64,000 bases of DNA from Calditrichota bacterium (GTDB lineage: Bacteria; Zhuqueibacterota; Zhuqueibacteria; Zhuqueibacterales; Geothermadaptataceae), in NCBI GenBank assembly GCA_008501765.1, contig QQUE01000002.1, positions 1,238,336 through 1,302,335 on the forward strand, in the 5' to 3' direction. How positions within the stretch are numbered: position 1 is the first letter of the stretch; every line of letters starts with the position of its first letter. Both the position numbers and the translations under genes were made by a program. The notes below the pieces were generated by a model, which saw only the letters and a list, made by a program, of their open reading frames with translations, did not search any database and was not told the origin of the DNA. Below, one piece after another: positions 43,824-54,321 of the stretch.

Positions 43824-45125
43824 TTGGAAGTCCAAATAACGACAAAAGAACACTGTGTTCGTGATGTGGAAATAAAAGTACCCCATGCTGAAATCGAGCC
43901 TGAGATTGCGAAATCCTTGAGAAATGCTCAGAAAAAAGTAAAGCTCGAAGGATTTCGTAAAGGGAAAGTACCCTTATCAGTCGTAAAAAAATTGTATGGC
44001 CCCAGCCTTGAAGCAGAAGTTATCGAAAACTTACTTCCAGTTTTATTCCAACGGGGTGCACAGCAAAAAGATTTGCATATCGCTGCACCGGCAACGATAA
44101 AAGATATGAAATACCAGCCTGGTGGCGATCTCACGGTATTTTACGAGGTTGAAGTTGAGCCCGAATTCGAATTGAAAAAACATGAAAATCTCAAATTTGA
44201 CCGCGAAATGTACGAAGCATCGGAAGACGATATTTCCGAGGCGCTGGAGCAGCTTCGCAAAGATCACAGCACATGGGAAAAAGTTGAGGGAAAGGCCGGC
44301 AAGGATCATTTTGTCAGCGTCGATTTGCAAGAGCTGGATGAAAGCGGCGTGCCGCTGATCGGTAAAAAGCTTGAAAATCGCTTCCTAAGTTTGAAAGATG
44401 AACAGGGTGAGTTAACTGAAGTCGGGCAGCAATTGCTTGACATCGCTGTTGACGATACACGGATTATCTCGGTGACACCGCCGCCGGCTGAAGGCGAAGC
44501 TGCGCCAATGACGGTAAAATACGAAGTAAAAGTCAATGATATTCAAGCACAAACTTTACCGGATCTCGATGATGAGCTGGCGAAAGATGCGGGTGACTAC
44601 GAAAATCTCGAAGAACTAAAAGTTGAGCTGAAAAAGCGAATTCAGAAAAACACACAAAGAGAGCTTGATAAGGGATTTTACCACAAAATTATTGAAAAGT
44701 TAATTGCTGAGAATACTTTTGATCTGCCTGAAGGTATGATTAAATTTTATATTTCGGCAATTATAAAAGATATGCGTTCCCGGCTGCAAGAAGGTCAGGA
44801 CGATCAGCTGGATGAAAAACAGATCGCTGAGCAATATCGTGATGGCGCTATTTTTAATTTAAAATGGCGGTTAATTCGCAAGAAAATTGCGGAAAAGTAC
44901 GATATTACAGTAGAAGAAAAAGATCTTGAGGAATTCATCCATGAATACGCGGGTGACCGTGGTATTGATGGCAAGGCCTTTTGGCTGCAAATGAAGAAGA
45001 GCCCCGAAAAATTGGACGATGTTCGCGCGGATGTGTTTGAACAGAAAGTCCTCAATGTGCTCGCTGAAAAACAGAAGGTCAAAGAAAAAAAAGTAAACCG
45101 TAAAGATCTCGAAAAGCAAAAATAA
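43824..45125 (+). CDS. tig: Trigger factor
   Basis: 433-aa ribosome-associated chaperone and prolyl isomerase. Ribosome-binding tail region with GFRKGKVPLSVVKKLYG (the GFRxGKxP signature) near residue 45; the PPIase domain at about 150-245 is divergent; the C-terminal helical arms fill the remainder. The start is TTG 43824 with AGGAG five bases upstream. It opens the tig-clpP-clpX cluster, a widespread gene order. The 3' end is 32 bp from clpP. Confidence 0.93.
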   Translation: MEVQITTKEHCVRDVEIKVPHAEIEPEIAKSLRNAQKKVKLEGFRKGKVPLSVVKKLYGPSLEAEVIENLLPVLFQRGAQQKDLHIAAPATIKDMKYQPGGDLTVFYEVEVEPEFELKKHENLKFDREMYEASEDDISEALEQLRKDHSTWEKVEGKAGKDHFVSVDLQELDESGVPLIGKKLENRFLSLKDEQGELTEVGQQLLDIAVDDTRIISVTPPPAEGEAAPMTVKYEVKVNDIQAQTLPDLDDELAKDAGDYENLEELKVELKKRIQKNTQRELDKGFYHKIIEKLIAENTFDLPEGMIKFYISAIIKDMRSRLQEGQDDQLDEKQIAEQYRDGAIFNLKWRLIRKKIAEKYDITVEEKDLEEFIHEYAGDRGIDGKAFWLQMKKSPEKLDDVRADVFEQKVLNVLAEKQKVKEKKVNRKDLEKQK

Positions 45126-45157
45126 CCTGAGCATCCATCAAATTTCGAGGAGCGAAA

Positions 45158-45742
45158 ATGGGATTCATGCCTTACGTAGTTGAGCAAACTGGAAGAGGCG
45201 AACGTGCCTATGATATTTTTTCCAGATTGCTGAAAGAAAGAATTATATTTCTCGGTAGTGCTGTTGATGATACGGTAGCCAGTTTAATTATTGCCCAGCT
45301 ACTGTTTCTCGCTGCCGAAGATGCGGATAAAGAAATTGCAATGTACATCAATTCTCCCGGTGGATATATTTCCGCAGGATTGGCGATTTACGATACAATG
45401 CAATATGTAAAACCGGATATCACAACATACTGTATCGGGCAATCGGCCAGTATGGCAGCTGTATTACTGGCTGCGGGCACCAAGGGCAAAAGATTTGCTT
45501 TGCCGCACTCCCGTGTTATGATTCACCAGCCGCTGGGCGGGGCCCAGGGACAGGCCAGTGATATTGAAATTCAGGCAAAGGAAATACTTACCTTGCGTAA
45601 ACGGCTGAATAAAATCCTGGCGAACCACACCGGTCAAAACGAAGAGCAAATTGTTGCGGATACAGATCGCAACTATTTTATGTCGGCAATCGAAGCCAAG
45701 GAATATGGCATAGTTGATGAAGTTTTAGAACAACATCCATAA
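45158..45742 (+). CDS. clpP: ATP-dependent Clp protease proteolytic subunit
   Basis: 194-aa ClpP, the tetradecameric serine protease paired with ClpX. Ser98 (GQSASMAA) and His123 (MIHQPLGG) are in place. The third triad position normally reads D-R-D-x-F; here the segment is DTDRNYFMS, so the catalytic Asp is Asn (about residue 172). The N-terminus [26 protein letters not shown] and the SPGG loop are normal. No processing propeptide beyond a few residues. It lies 19 bp before clpX and 32 bp after tig. Confidence 0.97.
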   Translation: MGFMPYVVEQTGRGERAYDIFSRLLKERIIFLGSAVDDTVASLIIAQLLFLAAEDADKEIAMYINSPGGYISAGLAIYDTMQYVKPDITTYCIGQSASMAAVLLAAGTKGKRFALPHSRVMIHQPLGGAQGQASDIEIQAKEILTLRKRLNKILANHTGQNEEQIVADTDRNYFMSAIEAKEYGIVDEVLEQHP

Positions 45743-45761
45743 TTTAAAATATTGAGTAACT

Positions 45762-47006
45762 ATGGCAGACAGTAATAAAAGAGATCGCTTGTTTATTTGC
45801 AGTTTTTGCGGAAAAAACTCCAACCAGGTGGATTGTATCGTCACTGGCCCCGATGTTTATATCTGCAACGAATGTGTGAATAATGCCAGTGAAATCATCA
45901 AGGACGATAAAAAAAGACGTGCTACGCCTTTTATCGACAAAATTCCAATTCCTGGTGCGATTAAAGCGGAATTGGATAATTATGTCATCGGTCAGAATGA
46001 TGCAAAAAGGGCGCTCTCCGTTGCTGTTTATAACCATTATAAAAGGGTCAACCTTGAAAGCACTTTTAATGAAGTTGAGCTGGAAAAAAGCAATATTTTG
46101 CTCATTGGCCCTACCGGAACTGGCAAAACACTCCTGGCGCAAACACTGGCTCGTTTTTTACAAGTTCCTTTTACCATCGCCGATGCAACTACACTCACAG
46201 AAGCAGGCTATGTTGGCGAGGATGTCGAGAATATTATCGTTCGCCTTTTGCAGGCCGCTGATTATGACGTCGAACGCGCTGAAAAAGGGATAATTTATAT
46301 CGATGAGCTGGATAAAATTGCCCGCAAGGATGGCAATCCAAGCATCACCCGCGATGTTTCCGGTGAGGGTGTTCAGCAAGCTTTATTAAAATTACTCGAG
46401 GGGACTTCAGCCTCGGTACCGCCAAAAGGCGGGCGCAAGCATCCGGAGCAAAACCTGATAAATATCAATACCAAAAATATATTGTTTATTTGTGGCGGTG
46501 CTTTTGTTGGCCTCGATGACGTCATTGCCGAGCGTACGAATAAAAAAATGTATGGTTTTGTAACCGAAGAATCGGGGAAAGAAGCTGACAAAAAGAGTTC
46601 ATTTTCGCGGGTTGAGCCGGAAGATTTGATGCATTACGGATTGATTCCTGAGCTCATTGGGCGGATGCCTGTGGCTGCTTCATTGGAAAAACTGGATGAG
46701 AAAGCCCTTAAAAAAATATTGCTTGAGCCCAGGAATGCGTTAACAAAACAATACATTCGTCTTTTGGAGCTCGATGGTGTCGAATTGAAATTTGATGATG
46801 CTGCATTGGACGCCATCGTTAAAAGAGCGGTAAAATTCGGTACCGGAGCCCGGGCGTTGCGTTCTGTTTTGGAAGGCATAATGATGGATGTGATGTACAG
46901 CGTTCCGTCAAAGGAAAATCTGGAATCATGCCTGATCACCAAGCAGGTTGTCCTCGATGGACGGGAGCCAATTTACAAAATGAAAGAACTCAAGAAATCT
47001 GCTTGA
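45762..47006 (+). CDS. clpX: ATP-dependent Clp protease ATP-binding subunit ClpX
   Basis: 414-aa AAA+ unfoldase. The N-terminal zinc-binding domain has four Cys ([15 protein letters not shown], then YICNECV); Walker A GPTGTGKT near residue 112, Walker [10 protein letters not shown] near 178, sensor and pore loops ([16 protein letters not shown]) and the IGF-type loop near residue 275 is represented by [10 protein letters not shown] rather than IGF, which may be imprecise alignment. C-terminal small domain [19 protein letters not shown] is typical. Delivers substrates to ClpP encoded 19 bp upstream. Confidence 0.97.
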   Translation: MADSNKRDRLFICSFCGKNSNQVDCIVTGPDVYICNECVNNASEIIKDDKKRRATPFIDKIPIPGAIKAELDNYVIGQNDAKRALSVAVYNHYKRVNLESTFNEVELEKSNILLIGPTGTGKTLLAQTLARFLQVPFTIADATTLTEAGYVGEDVENIIVRLLQAADYDVERAEKGIIYIDELDKIARKDGNPSITRDVSGEGVQQALLKLLEGTSASVPPKGGRKHPEQNLININTKNILFICGGAFVGLDDVIAERTNKKMYGFVTEESGKEADKKSSFSRVEPEDLMHYGLIPELIGRMPVAASLEKLDEKALKKILLEPRNALTKQYIRLLELDGVELKFDDAALDAIVKRAVKFGTGARALRSVLEGIMMDVMYSVPSKENLESCLITKQVVLDGREPIYKMKELKKSA

Positions 47007-47312
47007 ATTAGTTTAATAAAACAAGATTTATTCATAATTTTATTTTTCATGTAAGCAGTCTTTTGTCCCGTTTCTGAATACCAATTTCATCGCATCGGTT
47101 GTTGTCACTTCTATCTGTGTTCGACAACGAAATTAACATTAAACAAGTGGAACCCCGAAAGACTATCACTCCAGTTTTCTATTTCAGTCAATAACTCGAA
47201 GACCCGAAATATGTGCCTTGTTTGTTGATAAAAATGACAGAGCCCGTTATTTGATCGTCTCAGGCATCTTGCCGTTGCCGGGTTTAGGAATTTAATAATA
47301 AAGTGGATTTTT
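47007..47312. other. Intergenic region upstream of lon
   Basis: 306 bp between clpX and lon. No terminator hairpin, no HrcA (CIRCE) palindrome and no strong sigma-70 match was seen, so heat-shock control is not visible from sequence. Nothing else recognised. Confidence 0.45.
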
Positions 47313-49661
47313 ATGGAAACTATCATTCGAAATAAGGAAGAGTTTGAAATAAACAGCCGTTTACCGGTCCTACCGTTGAAAGAAGTTGTTGTCTTCCCTT
47401 ATATGATTTTTCCACTTTTGGTGGGCAGGGAGCCCTCGCTACGCGCCGTGCAAGAAGCGATGTTGCTCGATAAATTTATTTTTTTGACAGCACAAAAAGA
47501 CGTACAGACTGAGGAACCGCTTAAAGATGATTTATACCGCCTCGGTGTGGTTGCGCGAATTATTCAAGTGCTCAAATTGCCCAATGGTCTGATGAAAGTC
47601 CTGGTTGAAGGATTGGTTCGAGCAAAAATAACCCGCTTTTTACCCATCAGCGACCACTTCGAAGTGAAACTGGATTTCCTCGAAGACCTGGATTCAGAGA
47701 CCCCGGACATTCTTGCTCTCACCCGTAAAACTGTGGCCGCATTTAAAGACTATGTGCAATTACACCCGAAATTACCGGATGAAATCCTGCTCTCCCTGGA
47801 AGGTATCGTTTCGCCGTCGCGGGCCGCGCATTATATTTCCTGCTATATTCACCGCGACGTGCGCACAAAACAGGAAATTCTCGAAGAGATAAATTTAAAA
47901 GTTCAACTCGAATTACTGCTCGATTTGCTTAATTCGGAATGTGAAATTTTGAAACTTGAACACTCCATCGATGATAAAGTGCGGGATAATATCCAGTGGT
48001 CGCAGAAAAAGTTTTACCTGCAGGAACAGATGCGGGTGATCAAAGAAGAGCTGGGTGAAGAGCACGGCGCCGATACCGAACTTTCCAAAATTCGCGACAA
48101 GATTCGCAAAGCAAAGATGCCGAAAGAGACGGAAGTCAAAGCGCTCGAAGAATACAATAAGTTGAAGTCTACACCGCCGATGTCCCCGGAATCTTCGGTA
48201 ATCCGGAATTATCTCGATTGGGTGACCGCAGTTCCATGGCACAAAAAGACCAAGGACAGGCTCGAATTAGCGCAGGCAATTCAAATGCTCGATGAGGATC
48301 ATTATGGGCTGAAGAAACCCAAAGAGCGCATCGTGGAGCATCTTGCTGTTCTGAAACTCGTTAAAAAATTAAAAGGCCCGATCCTTTGTTTTGTCGGCCC
48401 GCCGGGGGTGGGAAAAACCTCGCTGGGAAAATCAATTGCTCGTTCGATGGGGAGAAATTTTATCCGCATCTCCCTTGGTGGTGTGCGTGATGAAGCCGAG
48501 ATTCGTGGCCACCGACGCACCTATATCGGCTCGATGCCCGGCAGGATAATCCAGTCGATGAAAAAAGCCAAGTCGATGAATCCGGTGTTTTTACTTGACG
48601 AGATCGACAAAATGAGCCAGGATTTTCGCGGCGATCCGGCGTCTGCCTTGCTGGAGGTGCTCGATCCCGAACAAAATCGTGCTTTTAACGACCATTATCT
48701 CGAAGTCGATTACGATTTATCCAACGTAATGTTCATAACAACGGCGAATGTTCGTGGTCAAATTCCAAAACCGCTGCAAGACAGAATGGAAATAATCGAG
48801 CTGCCCGGTTATCTTGAATTTGAAAAACTGGCAATCGCGGAAGGGTTTCTCTTACCGAAAGCTTTGCAGGCCCATGGGCTGCACAAAAAGAAAGTATCTT
48901 TTTCGAAGCCGGCAATTTTAAAAATTATTCACGATTACACACGCGAAGCCGGTGTTCGCGAACTGGAGCGCAATCTCAACGCTATTTGCCGGAAAATTGC
49001 GAAAGAAATTGCCTCTGATTCCAAAAACAATAAAGCCTATAAAGTGACTCCTGCAAATATTCAAACATATTTAGGCTTGAATAAATACAGCTATCACAAA
49101 CGATTTGACAAGCCGACGATCGGCGAAGCAACCGGATTGGCCTGGACGCAATACGGCGGTGACGTGCTTGAAATTGAGGTTAATGTTGTGCCCGGAAAAG
49201 GCGCTTTTATTTTGACTGGTAAATTGGGTGAAGTCATGCAGGAATCTGCGAAAGCCGCGTTGAGTTTTATTCGCAGTCGTGTCGATGTGCTAAAAATAAC
49301 CGAAGAATTCTGGAAAGATAGCGATATTCATATCCACTTTCCGGAGGGTGCCATCCCCAAAGATGGGCCTTCTGCGGGAATCACCATCGCGGTGGCGGTT
49401 GTCTCAGCGTTAACAGGCAGAAAAGTGAACCGGAAAATAGCCATGACCGGTGAAATCACCCTGCGCGGCAAAGTGCTGGCGATCGGCGGTCTCAATGAAA
49501 AAATCCTGGCGGCGCAGCGCTTCGGGGTTAAACAGGTAATCATTCCGAAAGAAAATGAAAACGATGTCATTGAGTTGCCACCTGAGCTGAAAAAAGGCAT
49601 AAAAATCATTCAAGTTTCTCATATGGATGAAGTTTTAAAATACGCTTTGATGGGTTCGTAG
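47313..49661 (+). CDS. lon: ATP-dependent protease Lon
   Basis: 782-aa Lon. N-terminal substrate-binding (LON) domain ([19 protein letters not shown]), helical linker, AAA+ module with Walker [16 protein letters not shown] (about 360) and Walker [12 protein letters not shown] (about 425), and the C-terminal Ser-Lys protease domain: the catalytic Ser lies in KDGPSAG near residue 684 and Lys in the segment [12 protein letters not shown] near 727. Length and order are canonical. It degrades misfolded and regulatory proteins. engB begins 3 bp later, so the two genes are tightly coupled. Confidence 0.97.
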   Translation: METIIRNKEEFEINSRLPVLPLKEVVVFPYMIFPLLVGREPSLRAVQEAMLLDKFIFLTAQKDVQTEEPLKDDLYRLGVVARIIQVLKLPNGLMKVLVEGLVRAKITRFLPISDHFEVKLDFLEDLDSETPDILALTRKTVAAFKDYVQLHPKLPDEILLSLEGIVSPSRAAHYISCYIHRDVRTKQEILEEINLKVQLELLLDLLNSECEILKLEHSIDDKVRDNIQWSQKKFYLQEQMRVIKEELGEEHGADTELSKIRDKIRKAKMPKETEVKALEEYNKLKSTPPMSPESSVIRNYLDWVTAVPWHKKTKDRLELAQAIQMLDEDHYGLKKPKERIVEHLAVLKLVKKLKGPILCFVGPPGVGKTSLGKSIARSMGRNFIRISLGGVRDEAEIRGHRRTYIGSMPGRIIQSMKKAKSMNPVFLLDEIDKMSQDFRGDPASALLEVLDPEQNRAFNDHYLEVDYDLSNVMFITTANVRGQIPKPLQDRMEIIELPGYLEFEKLAIAEGFLLPKALQAHGLHKKKVSFSKPAILKIIHDYTREAGVRELERNLNAICRKIAKEIASDSKNNKAYKVTPANIQTYLGLNKYSYHKRFDKPTIGEATGLAWTQYGGDVLEIEVNVVPGKGAFILTGKLGEVMQESAKAALSFIRSRVDVLKITEEFWKDSDIHIHFPEGAIPKDGPSAGITIAVAVVSALTGRKVNRKIAMTGEITLRGKVLAIGGLNEKILAAQRFGVKQVIIPKENENDVIELPPELKKGIKIIQVSHMDEVLKYALMGS

Positions 49662-49664
49662 TGC

Positions 49665-50249
49665 ATGAAAATTAAGGAATCAAAATTCATTGGCAGCTTT
49701 GCCAACAATACGCAATTACCCAAAGACAGGCTGCCAGAAATCGCCTTTGCCGGGCGATCCAATGTTGGGAAATCGAGCTTGATCAATACACTGTTAGCCC
49801 GGAAAAATCTTGCCCGAATAAGCAACACGCCGGGAAAAACACAGCTGCTTAATTATATTCGCGTTAATGATGCTTTTTACTTGGTAGATTTACCGGGGTA
49901 TGGGTTTGCCAAAGTACCAAAATCAGAAAAAAGACGTTGGCGACTCATGATCGATGATTACCTCAAGGAATCGCCGTATTTACGCGGCGTCGTCAGTTTG
50001 ATTGATTCCCGTCACGGCCCGGCCAACTCTGATCTCGAGCTTATTTCATGGCTTGCCGAGCTGGAGATTCCTTGCCTCGTCGTTGCCACAAAAGTTGATA
50101 AACTGAACAGAAAACAGTTCAACGAATCTCAAAATCGAATTTTGCAAACAATTGAACGGTTTCCTGTTCATGGGCCACTTTTTATTTCCTCAGCCAATGG
50201 ACAGGGTAAGAAAGAATTATGGCAAAGTATCTCAAATCTATTGGAGTAG
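49665..50249 (+). CDS. engB: Ribosome biogenesis GTPase EngB (YsxC/YihA)
   Basis: 194-aa TrmE-Era-EngA-like GTPase, required for 50S subunit assembly. G1: GRSNVGKSSLIN near residue 30; G2: SNTPGKTQLLN; G3: DLPGYGFA near 78; G4: TKVDKL near 144; G5: SSANGQGK near the end. N-terminus KFIGSFANNTQLPKDRLPEIAFAG is typical of the family. It is just 3 bp after lon and followed closely by the aminotransferase, whose ATG is 4 bp after its stop, suggesting one transcription unit. Confidence 0.96.
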   Translation: MKIKESKFIGSFANNTQLPKDRLPEIAFAGRSNVGKSSLINTLLARKNLARISNTPGKTQLLNYIRVNDAFYLVDLPGYGFAKVPKSEKRRWRLMIDDYLKESPYLRGVVSLIDSRHGPANSDLELISWLAELEIPCLVVATKVDKLNRKQFNESQNRILQTIERFPVHGPLFISSANGQGKKELWQSISNLLE

Positions 50250-50253
50250 TAAA

Positions 50254-51405
50254 ATGCGTCCCAGACTTTTTACACCCGGCCCAACGCAAATTTCTGACCA
50301 GGTAACCAAGGCAATGGCGCAGCCGATGCGTCACCACCGTAGTCCCGAATTTAAACAGTTTTTCGCAGACACGTCGAAACTGCTGCAGCAATTTTTTAAG
50401 ACCAAAAACGACGTCCTGACTTTAACTTCATCCGGCAGTGGCGGTATGGAGGGGGCGATTGTCAATTTTTTGAGTCGGGGTGATAAAGTTATCACGGTTG
50501 AAGCGGGTAAGTTTGGCCAACGTTGGGGCGAAATTTCCCGGGCTTACGGCCTCGAAGTAATACCTCTTATCATCGAGTGGGGTGATTTCGCAACACCTGA
50601 CGATATAAAAAATCTACTCCTGAAAAATCCTGATGCGAAAGCTGTTTTATTCACCCACAGCGAGACCTCGACCGGAACGGCTTTTGATGTACAGGGAATT
50701 ACCCGCGTTGTGCGCGAAAACAGCGAAGCGCTAACAATTATTGACGGTGTGACTTCTGTCGGTGTTTTGCCTTTTTTTATGGATGAATGGGATGTCGATG
50801 TCTGCGTTTCCGGCTCACAAAAGGGTGCGATGATTCCACCCGGTTTGGCATTTGTGGCGATCAGTGAACGTGCCTGGCGGTGCGCAGAAACCAGCGACCT
50901 GCCAAAATATTATTTTGATTTTAAAAAAGCACGGAAAACACTGCGAAACGATACGACTCCATTCACTCCGGCAACAACCCTGCTGATTGGATTGAATGAG
51001 GCTTTGAAATTATTTCATGCAAAAGGCCACGAATATCACTGGCAAAAATATGCGGCGATGTCTTATGCGGTGCGCACGGGCCTTACAGCGGCTGGTCTGG
51101 AAGTTTTTTCCAGGCAGCCAAGCCATGCTTTGACAGCTATGAAAGTTCCAACCGGCATCGATGGGCAGGAATTTGTTAAAATTATGCGCGACAAATATAA
51201 TTTAACACTCGCTGGAGGGCAGGATCACCTGAAGGGTAAAATTTTCCGTTTGGCGCATATGGGTTATTATGATCATTTGGATATGATTGCATTTGCAGCT
51301 GCATTGGAGCTTGCACTTCGGGACCTTGGTTGGCCGTTAGTGCCTGGTTTGGCGGTGCAAGGCATCCAAAAAGCCTATACCGAATTTATCAATAAACCAG
51401 CATGA
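50254..51405 (+). CDS. Class V aminotransferase, serine-pyruvate/alanine-glyoxylate type
   Basis: 383-aa PLP-dependent aminotransferase (fold type I). N-terminus RLFTPGPTQISDQV is the signature of this group; the loop TSSGSGGMEG binds cofactor phosphate, HSETSTGTA and the DGVTSVGVLPFFMDEWDVDVCVSGSQKGAM segments include the PLP Asp and the Lys of SGSQK. In several phyla such enzymes replace SerC, making phosphoserine. Because the D-3-phosphoglycerate dehydrogenase gene follows, serine synthesis is a reasonable role; direct serine-glyoxylate transamination is the alternative. The longer frame from 50152 overlaps engB and is not used. Confidence 0.9.
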   Translation: MRPRLFTPGPTQISDQVTKAMAQPMRHHRSPEFKQFFADTSKLLQQFFKTKNDVLTLTSSGSGGMEGAIVNFLSRGDKVITVEAGKFGQRWGEISRAYGLEVIPLIIEWGDFATPDDIKNLLLKNPDAKAVLFTHSETSTGTAFDVQGITRVVRENSEALTIIDGVTSVGVLPFFMDEWDVDVCVSGSQKGAMIPPGLAFVAISERAWRCAETSDLPKYYFDFKKARKTLRNDTTPFTPATTLLIGLNEALKLFHAKGHEYHWQKYAAMSYAVRTGLTAAGLEVFSRQPSHALTAMKVPTGIDGQEFVKIMRDKYNLTLAGGQDHLKGKIFRLAHMGYYDHLDMIAFAAALELALRDLGWPLVPGLAVQGIQKAYTEFINKPA

Positions 51406-51434
51406 AATCAGCCCTTCGACGATTATTAAATTTT

Positions 51435-51465
51435 AAAAGCGATGCATGGTTTGTGTATCGCTTTT
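51435..51465 (+). terminator. Hairpin after the aminotransferase gene
   Basis: AAAAGCGAT (51435-51443) and ATCGCTTTT (51457-51465), a perfect 9-bp stem with a 13-nt loop and a T-rich tail. Probable intrinsic terminator, 30 bp past the stop. Confidence 0.6.
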
Positions 51466-51600
51466 GTTGTTTTCAGTGATTTCAGCTTTGCTCTTTGGTG
51501 AATAGTTTGTTACTTTACTACGGCTGAAAATATATCCGTCCCAATATGATTTCAATTTGGATTAACGATTTTAAGTTTATTGAGTATGAAGGACTGTATC

Positions 51601-52566
51601 ATGGCTGCCTTCAAAATTTGCCTAACAGATAATATTTCCAATGACGCAGTAAAACTATTGCAACGCAAGGGTTTTGCGGCGGAGTTGGTTGAAACACTGC
51701 CGGAAGCGGAGCTCGCCAAAGTTATCGGTGAATACGATGCGATGGCAATCCGCAGCGCGACAAAAATTACCCTTGCTGTGCTGGAAAATTCTGGAAGATT
51801 AAAAATAATCGTGCGCGGTGGCGTTGGCATTGATAATATTGACGTCGCTGCAGCAACGGCAAAAAATGTGGCTGTCGCCAATACCCCCGGTGCAAATACA
51901 ATAGCTACGGCTGAATTAACTTTTGGTTTGATGCTGGCAATGGCCCGAAATATTGCGACCGGTTATGTTTCTTTGAGTGCCGGCGAGTGGGATCGCGCGC
52001 TGTTCCGCGGTGTTGAACTTGCGGGAAAAACTTTGGGTTTGCTTGGTTTTGGCCGCATCGGCCGGGAAGTCGCGAAGCGGGCGCAAGCATTTGGCATGAC
52101 GGTTCTCGCATTTGATCCGTATTTGCCGGAGGATGTTTTTAAAAAAATTGGCGTTAAACAAGTCAATCTTGAAGCGATTTGGACGGCAGCCGATTTTATT
52201 TCATTGCATCTGCCCGTGACTGATGAGACGAAACGAATCATCAATCAGGATGCCATCGAAAAAATGAAATCGGGTGTTCGGCTTATCAACGCGGCACGCG
52301 GTGGCTTGATCGATGACGTTGCTTTGGCAGAGGCGCTGGATGCTGGAAAAGTAGCCGGGATTGCCCTTGATGTCTATCCTTCGGAACCGCCTGCTCCGGA
52401 TTATCCACTTCTGAATAAAAAGGGTGTTTTGCATGTTCCCCACCTTGGTGCTTCCAGCTTTGAAGCACAGGGAAAAGTGGCCTCAGAAATCGCAACCGTC
52501 ATTGCTGATTTTTTGAATTATGGTAGCGGGAATTCTATAGTAAATTTGAAAGAAATTAAAGTGTAA
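51601..52566 (+). CDS. serA: D-3-phosphoglycerate dehydrogenase-like protein, short form
   Basis: 321-aa D-2-hydroxyacid dehydrogenase. NAD-binding Rossmann motif GFGRIGREVAKRA near residue 145, the arginine segment NAARGGLIDD, the Glu of the catalytic triad in YPSEPP and the His in PHLGASSFEAQG. This order is SerA/PGDH-like. There is no C-terminal ACT regulatory domain, so no allosteric feedback by serine is expected. ATG 51601 is preferred because AAGGA precedes it and the family begins near here. It follows the class V aminotransferase, which supports a shared serine pathway. Confidence 0.85.
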   Translation: MAAFKICLTDNISNDAVKLLQRKGFAAELVETLPEAELAKVIGEYDAMAIRSATKITLAVLENSGRLKIIVRGGVGIDNIDVAAATAKNVAVANTPGANTIATAELTFGLMLAMARNIATGYVSLSAGEWDRALFRGVELAGKTLGLLGFGRIGREVAKRAQAFGMTVLAFDPYLPEDVFKKIGVKQVNLEAIWTAADFISLHLPVTDETKRIINQDAIEKMKSGVRLINAARGGLIDDVALAEALDAGKVAGIALDVYPSEPPAPDYPLLNKKGVLHVPHLGASSFEAQGKVASEIATVIADFLNYGSGNSIVNLKEIKV

Positions 52567-52662
52567 CCCCGGGCCTGTCAGCCAGCAATTTAAATTTAGC
52601 TGTAATTTGACGCCATCTGAACTGAATACCTGACATATTTAAAAATATTTTTGGAAAGCACT

Positions 52663-54027
52663 ATGATTCGAGTTCTCATCGCTGAAGACGATCGTAATAC
52701 ATTAACCGGGCTCGTTGAAATTCTCCGCCAGGAAGGATTTGAAGTCGTTGGGGCTGAGAGCGGTGAAGAAGCATTGCAGGTTTTGGCTTATCGACAGTTC
52801 GATATCTTATTGACCGATTTGCGTATGCCGGATATGGGGGGAATGGAGCTTTACGAAAAAGCTAAAATTCAAGCGCCGCAGATGAAAACGATCATCATGA
52901 CGGCCTTTAATTCGGTGAAAGATGCTGTCGAGGCGATGAAAGGTGGTGTTTACGAATATCTGACAAAACCGCTGGATCTGGATGAGCTATTTATCATTTT
53001 AAAAAAAGCCGTTGCCGATTTTGAGCTCGAACGTGAAAATGAGGAGTTAAAACACCGCCTCCAGGGTGTTTACCGGTTTGAAAATATTATTGGCACCAGC
53101 AAAGTAATGCAAGATGTTTTTCATGCTATTATTAAAGTCGCGAAGAGTGATTCTACAATTTTGGTCCGCGGTGAAAGTGGAACCGGGAAAGAACTTGTTG
53201 CCCGAGCTATCCATTATAACAGCCCGCGTATGAAAAACAGTCTCATCGAAGTGAGCTGTGCCAGCTTCCCTGAATCCTTGCTTGAAAGTGAACTTTTTGG
53301 ATATGAGAAAGGGGCTTTTACCGGCGCTGCAGGCAGAAAAGTTGGGCGATTTGAACTGGCGGATAACGGCACCATTTTTTTGGATGAAATAGGTGAAATA
53401 TCTGGCAATGTACAAACAAAATTATTGCGTGTTTTGCAGGAACGGGAAATTACTCGCTTGGGTGGAACGAGTGCGATAAATGTAAATACACGAGTAATTG
53501 CTGCCACCAACAGAAATTTAGAGGAGGCGCTTGATGATGGGCGTTTTCGTGAAGATTTGTACTATCGGCTGAACGTTATCCCAATTACATTGCCGCCACT
53601 GCGCGATCGTAAGGAAGATATTCCGCTGCTCCTCGATCATTTCATTCGAAAATATGCAAAATCCAATAACCGGGGACCGCTAACAATTCATGAGGATGTA
53701 TTAAATATTTGTCTGGAGTATCACTGGCCGGGCAATGTGCGGGAGCTCGAAAATGCGATGGAGAATGCTATTGTTCTCGGCGATGGTGATAAGGTTTTGC
53801 CTGAACATTTGCCGGTATTTATCAAAATGCGCAAATCTGACGCCGCAGGGGACATGGGGATGATTTTGAATGCTGGTGCATCTTTTAGGGAAAAACTGGA
53901 TTTTGCCGAAAAATTAATTCTTGAAGATGCCATACGGAACGCTAATGGGAACAAATCTGAAGCTGCCAAAAACCTGGATATCAGCGTTCGAAATATGCGC
54001 TATAAAATTAGTAAATACAACTTGTAA
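52663..54027 (+). CDS. NtrC-family sigma-54-dependent response regulator
   Basis: 454-aa REC-AAA+-Fis protein. Receiver domain at 1-120 with phospho-acceptor Asp52 (LTDLRMP), DD at 9-10 and Lys near 102. The AAA+ domain has Walker A GESGTGKE (170-177), GAFTGA (217-222), the sigma-54 contact loop, and Walker B LDEIGE. The C-terminal HTH (NGNKSEAAKNLDISVRNMRYKISKYN in segments) is Fis-like. It activates sigma-54 promoters after phosphorylation. No kinase is adjacent, but the orphan NtrB-like kinase at 32138 is nearby. The target operon with a matching promoter lies directly downstream. Confidence 0.95.
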   Translation: MIRVLIAEDDRNTLTGLVEILRQEGFEVVGAESGEEALQVLAYRQFDILLTDLRMPDMGGMELYEKAKIQAPQMKTIIMTAFNSVKDAVEAMKGGVYEYLTKPLDLDELFIILKKAVADFELERENEELKHRLQGVYRFENIIGTSKVMQDVFHAIIKVAKSDSTILVRGESGTGKELVARAIHYNSPRMKNSLIEVSCASFPESLLESELFGYEKGAFTGAAGRKVGRFELADNGTIFLDEIGEISGNVQTKLLRVLQEREITRLGGTSAINVNTRVIAATNRNLEEALDDGRFREDLYYRLNVIPITLPPLRDRKEDIPLLLDHFIRKYAKSNNRGPLTIHEDVLNICLEYHWPGNVRELENAMENAIVLGDGDKVLPEHLPVFIKMRKSDAAGDMGMILNAGASFREKLDFAEKLILEDAIRNANGNKSEAAKNLDISVRNMRYKISKYNL

Positions 54028-54084
54028 TATCCCACCCAAATTTCCTTCAGATTTATGATTTCGTTGGTTATTCTAAATTTGTTC

Positions 54085-54099
54085 TAACTTGAGAAGTTA
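54085..54099. promoter_or_regulatory. Candidate enhancer site for the NtrC-type regulator
   Basis: TAACTT (54085-54090), GAG, AAGTTA (54094-54099), a perfect inverted repeat with 6-bp arms, about 230 bp upstream of the -24 element. Speculative. Confidence 0.3.
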
Positions 54100-54321
54100 A
54101 TTCCTATCACTCGCTTACCCTATTTTTACAATTCAATTTTAAAGACATAACCTGCGTCATCTTTCTATGCAATTTTTTTCACCCATCAAGTGAACAAATT
54201 TGCACAATTTATATTAACTCAAATAAATGTATAAAAATAAATTATTTTATTTTGACATAAGTATTATAAAAACAGCTATTAAAAATAATGTCGATGTGTG
54301 CAGGATGTTAATAAATTCCAC

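Noticed and set aside
43670-43864. 64-aa frame across tRNA-Leu and the tig start
   Set aside because: It begins within the tRNA variable arm and overlaps the true tig start; shadow frame.
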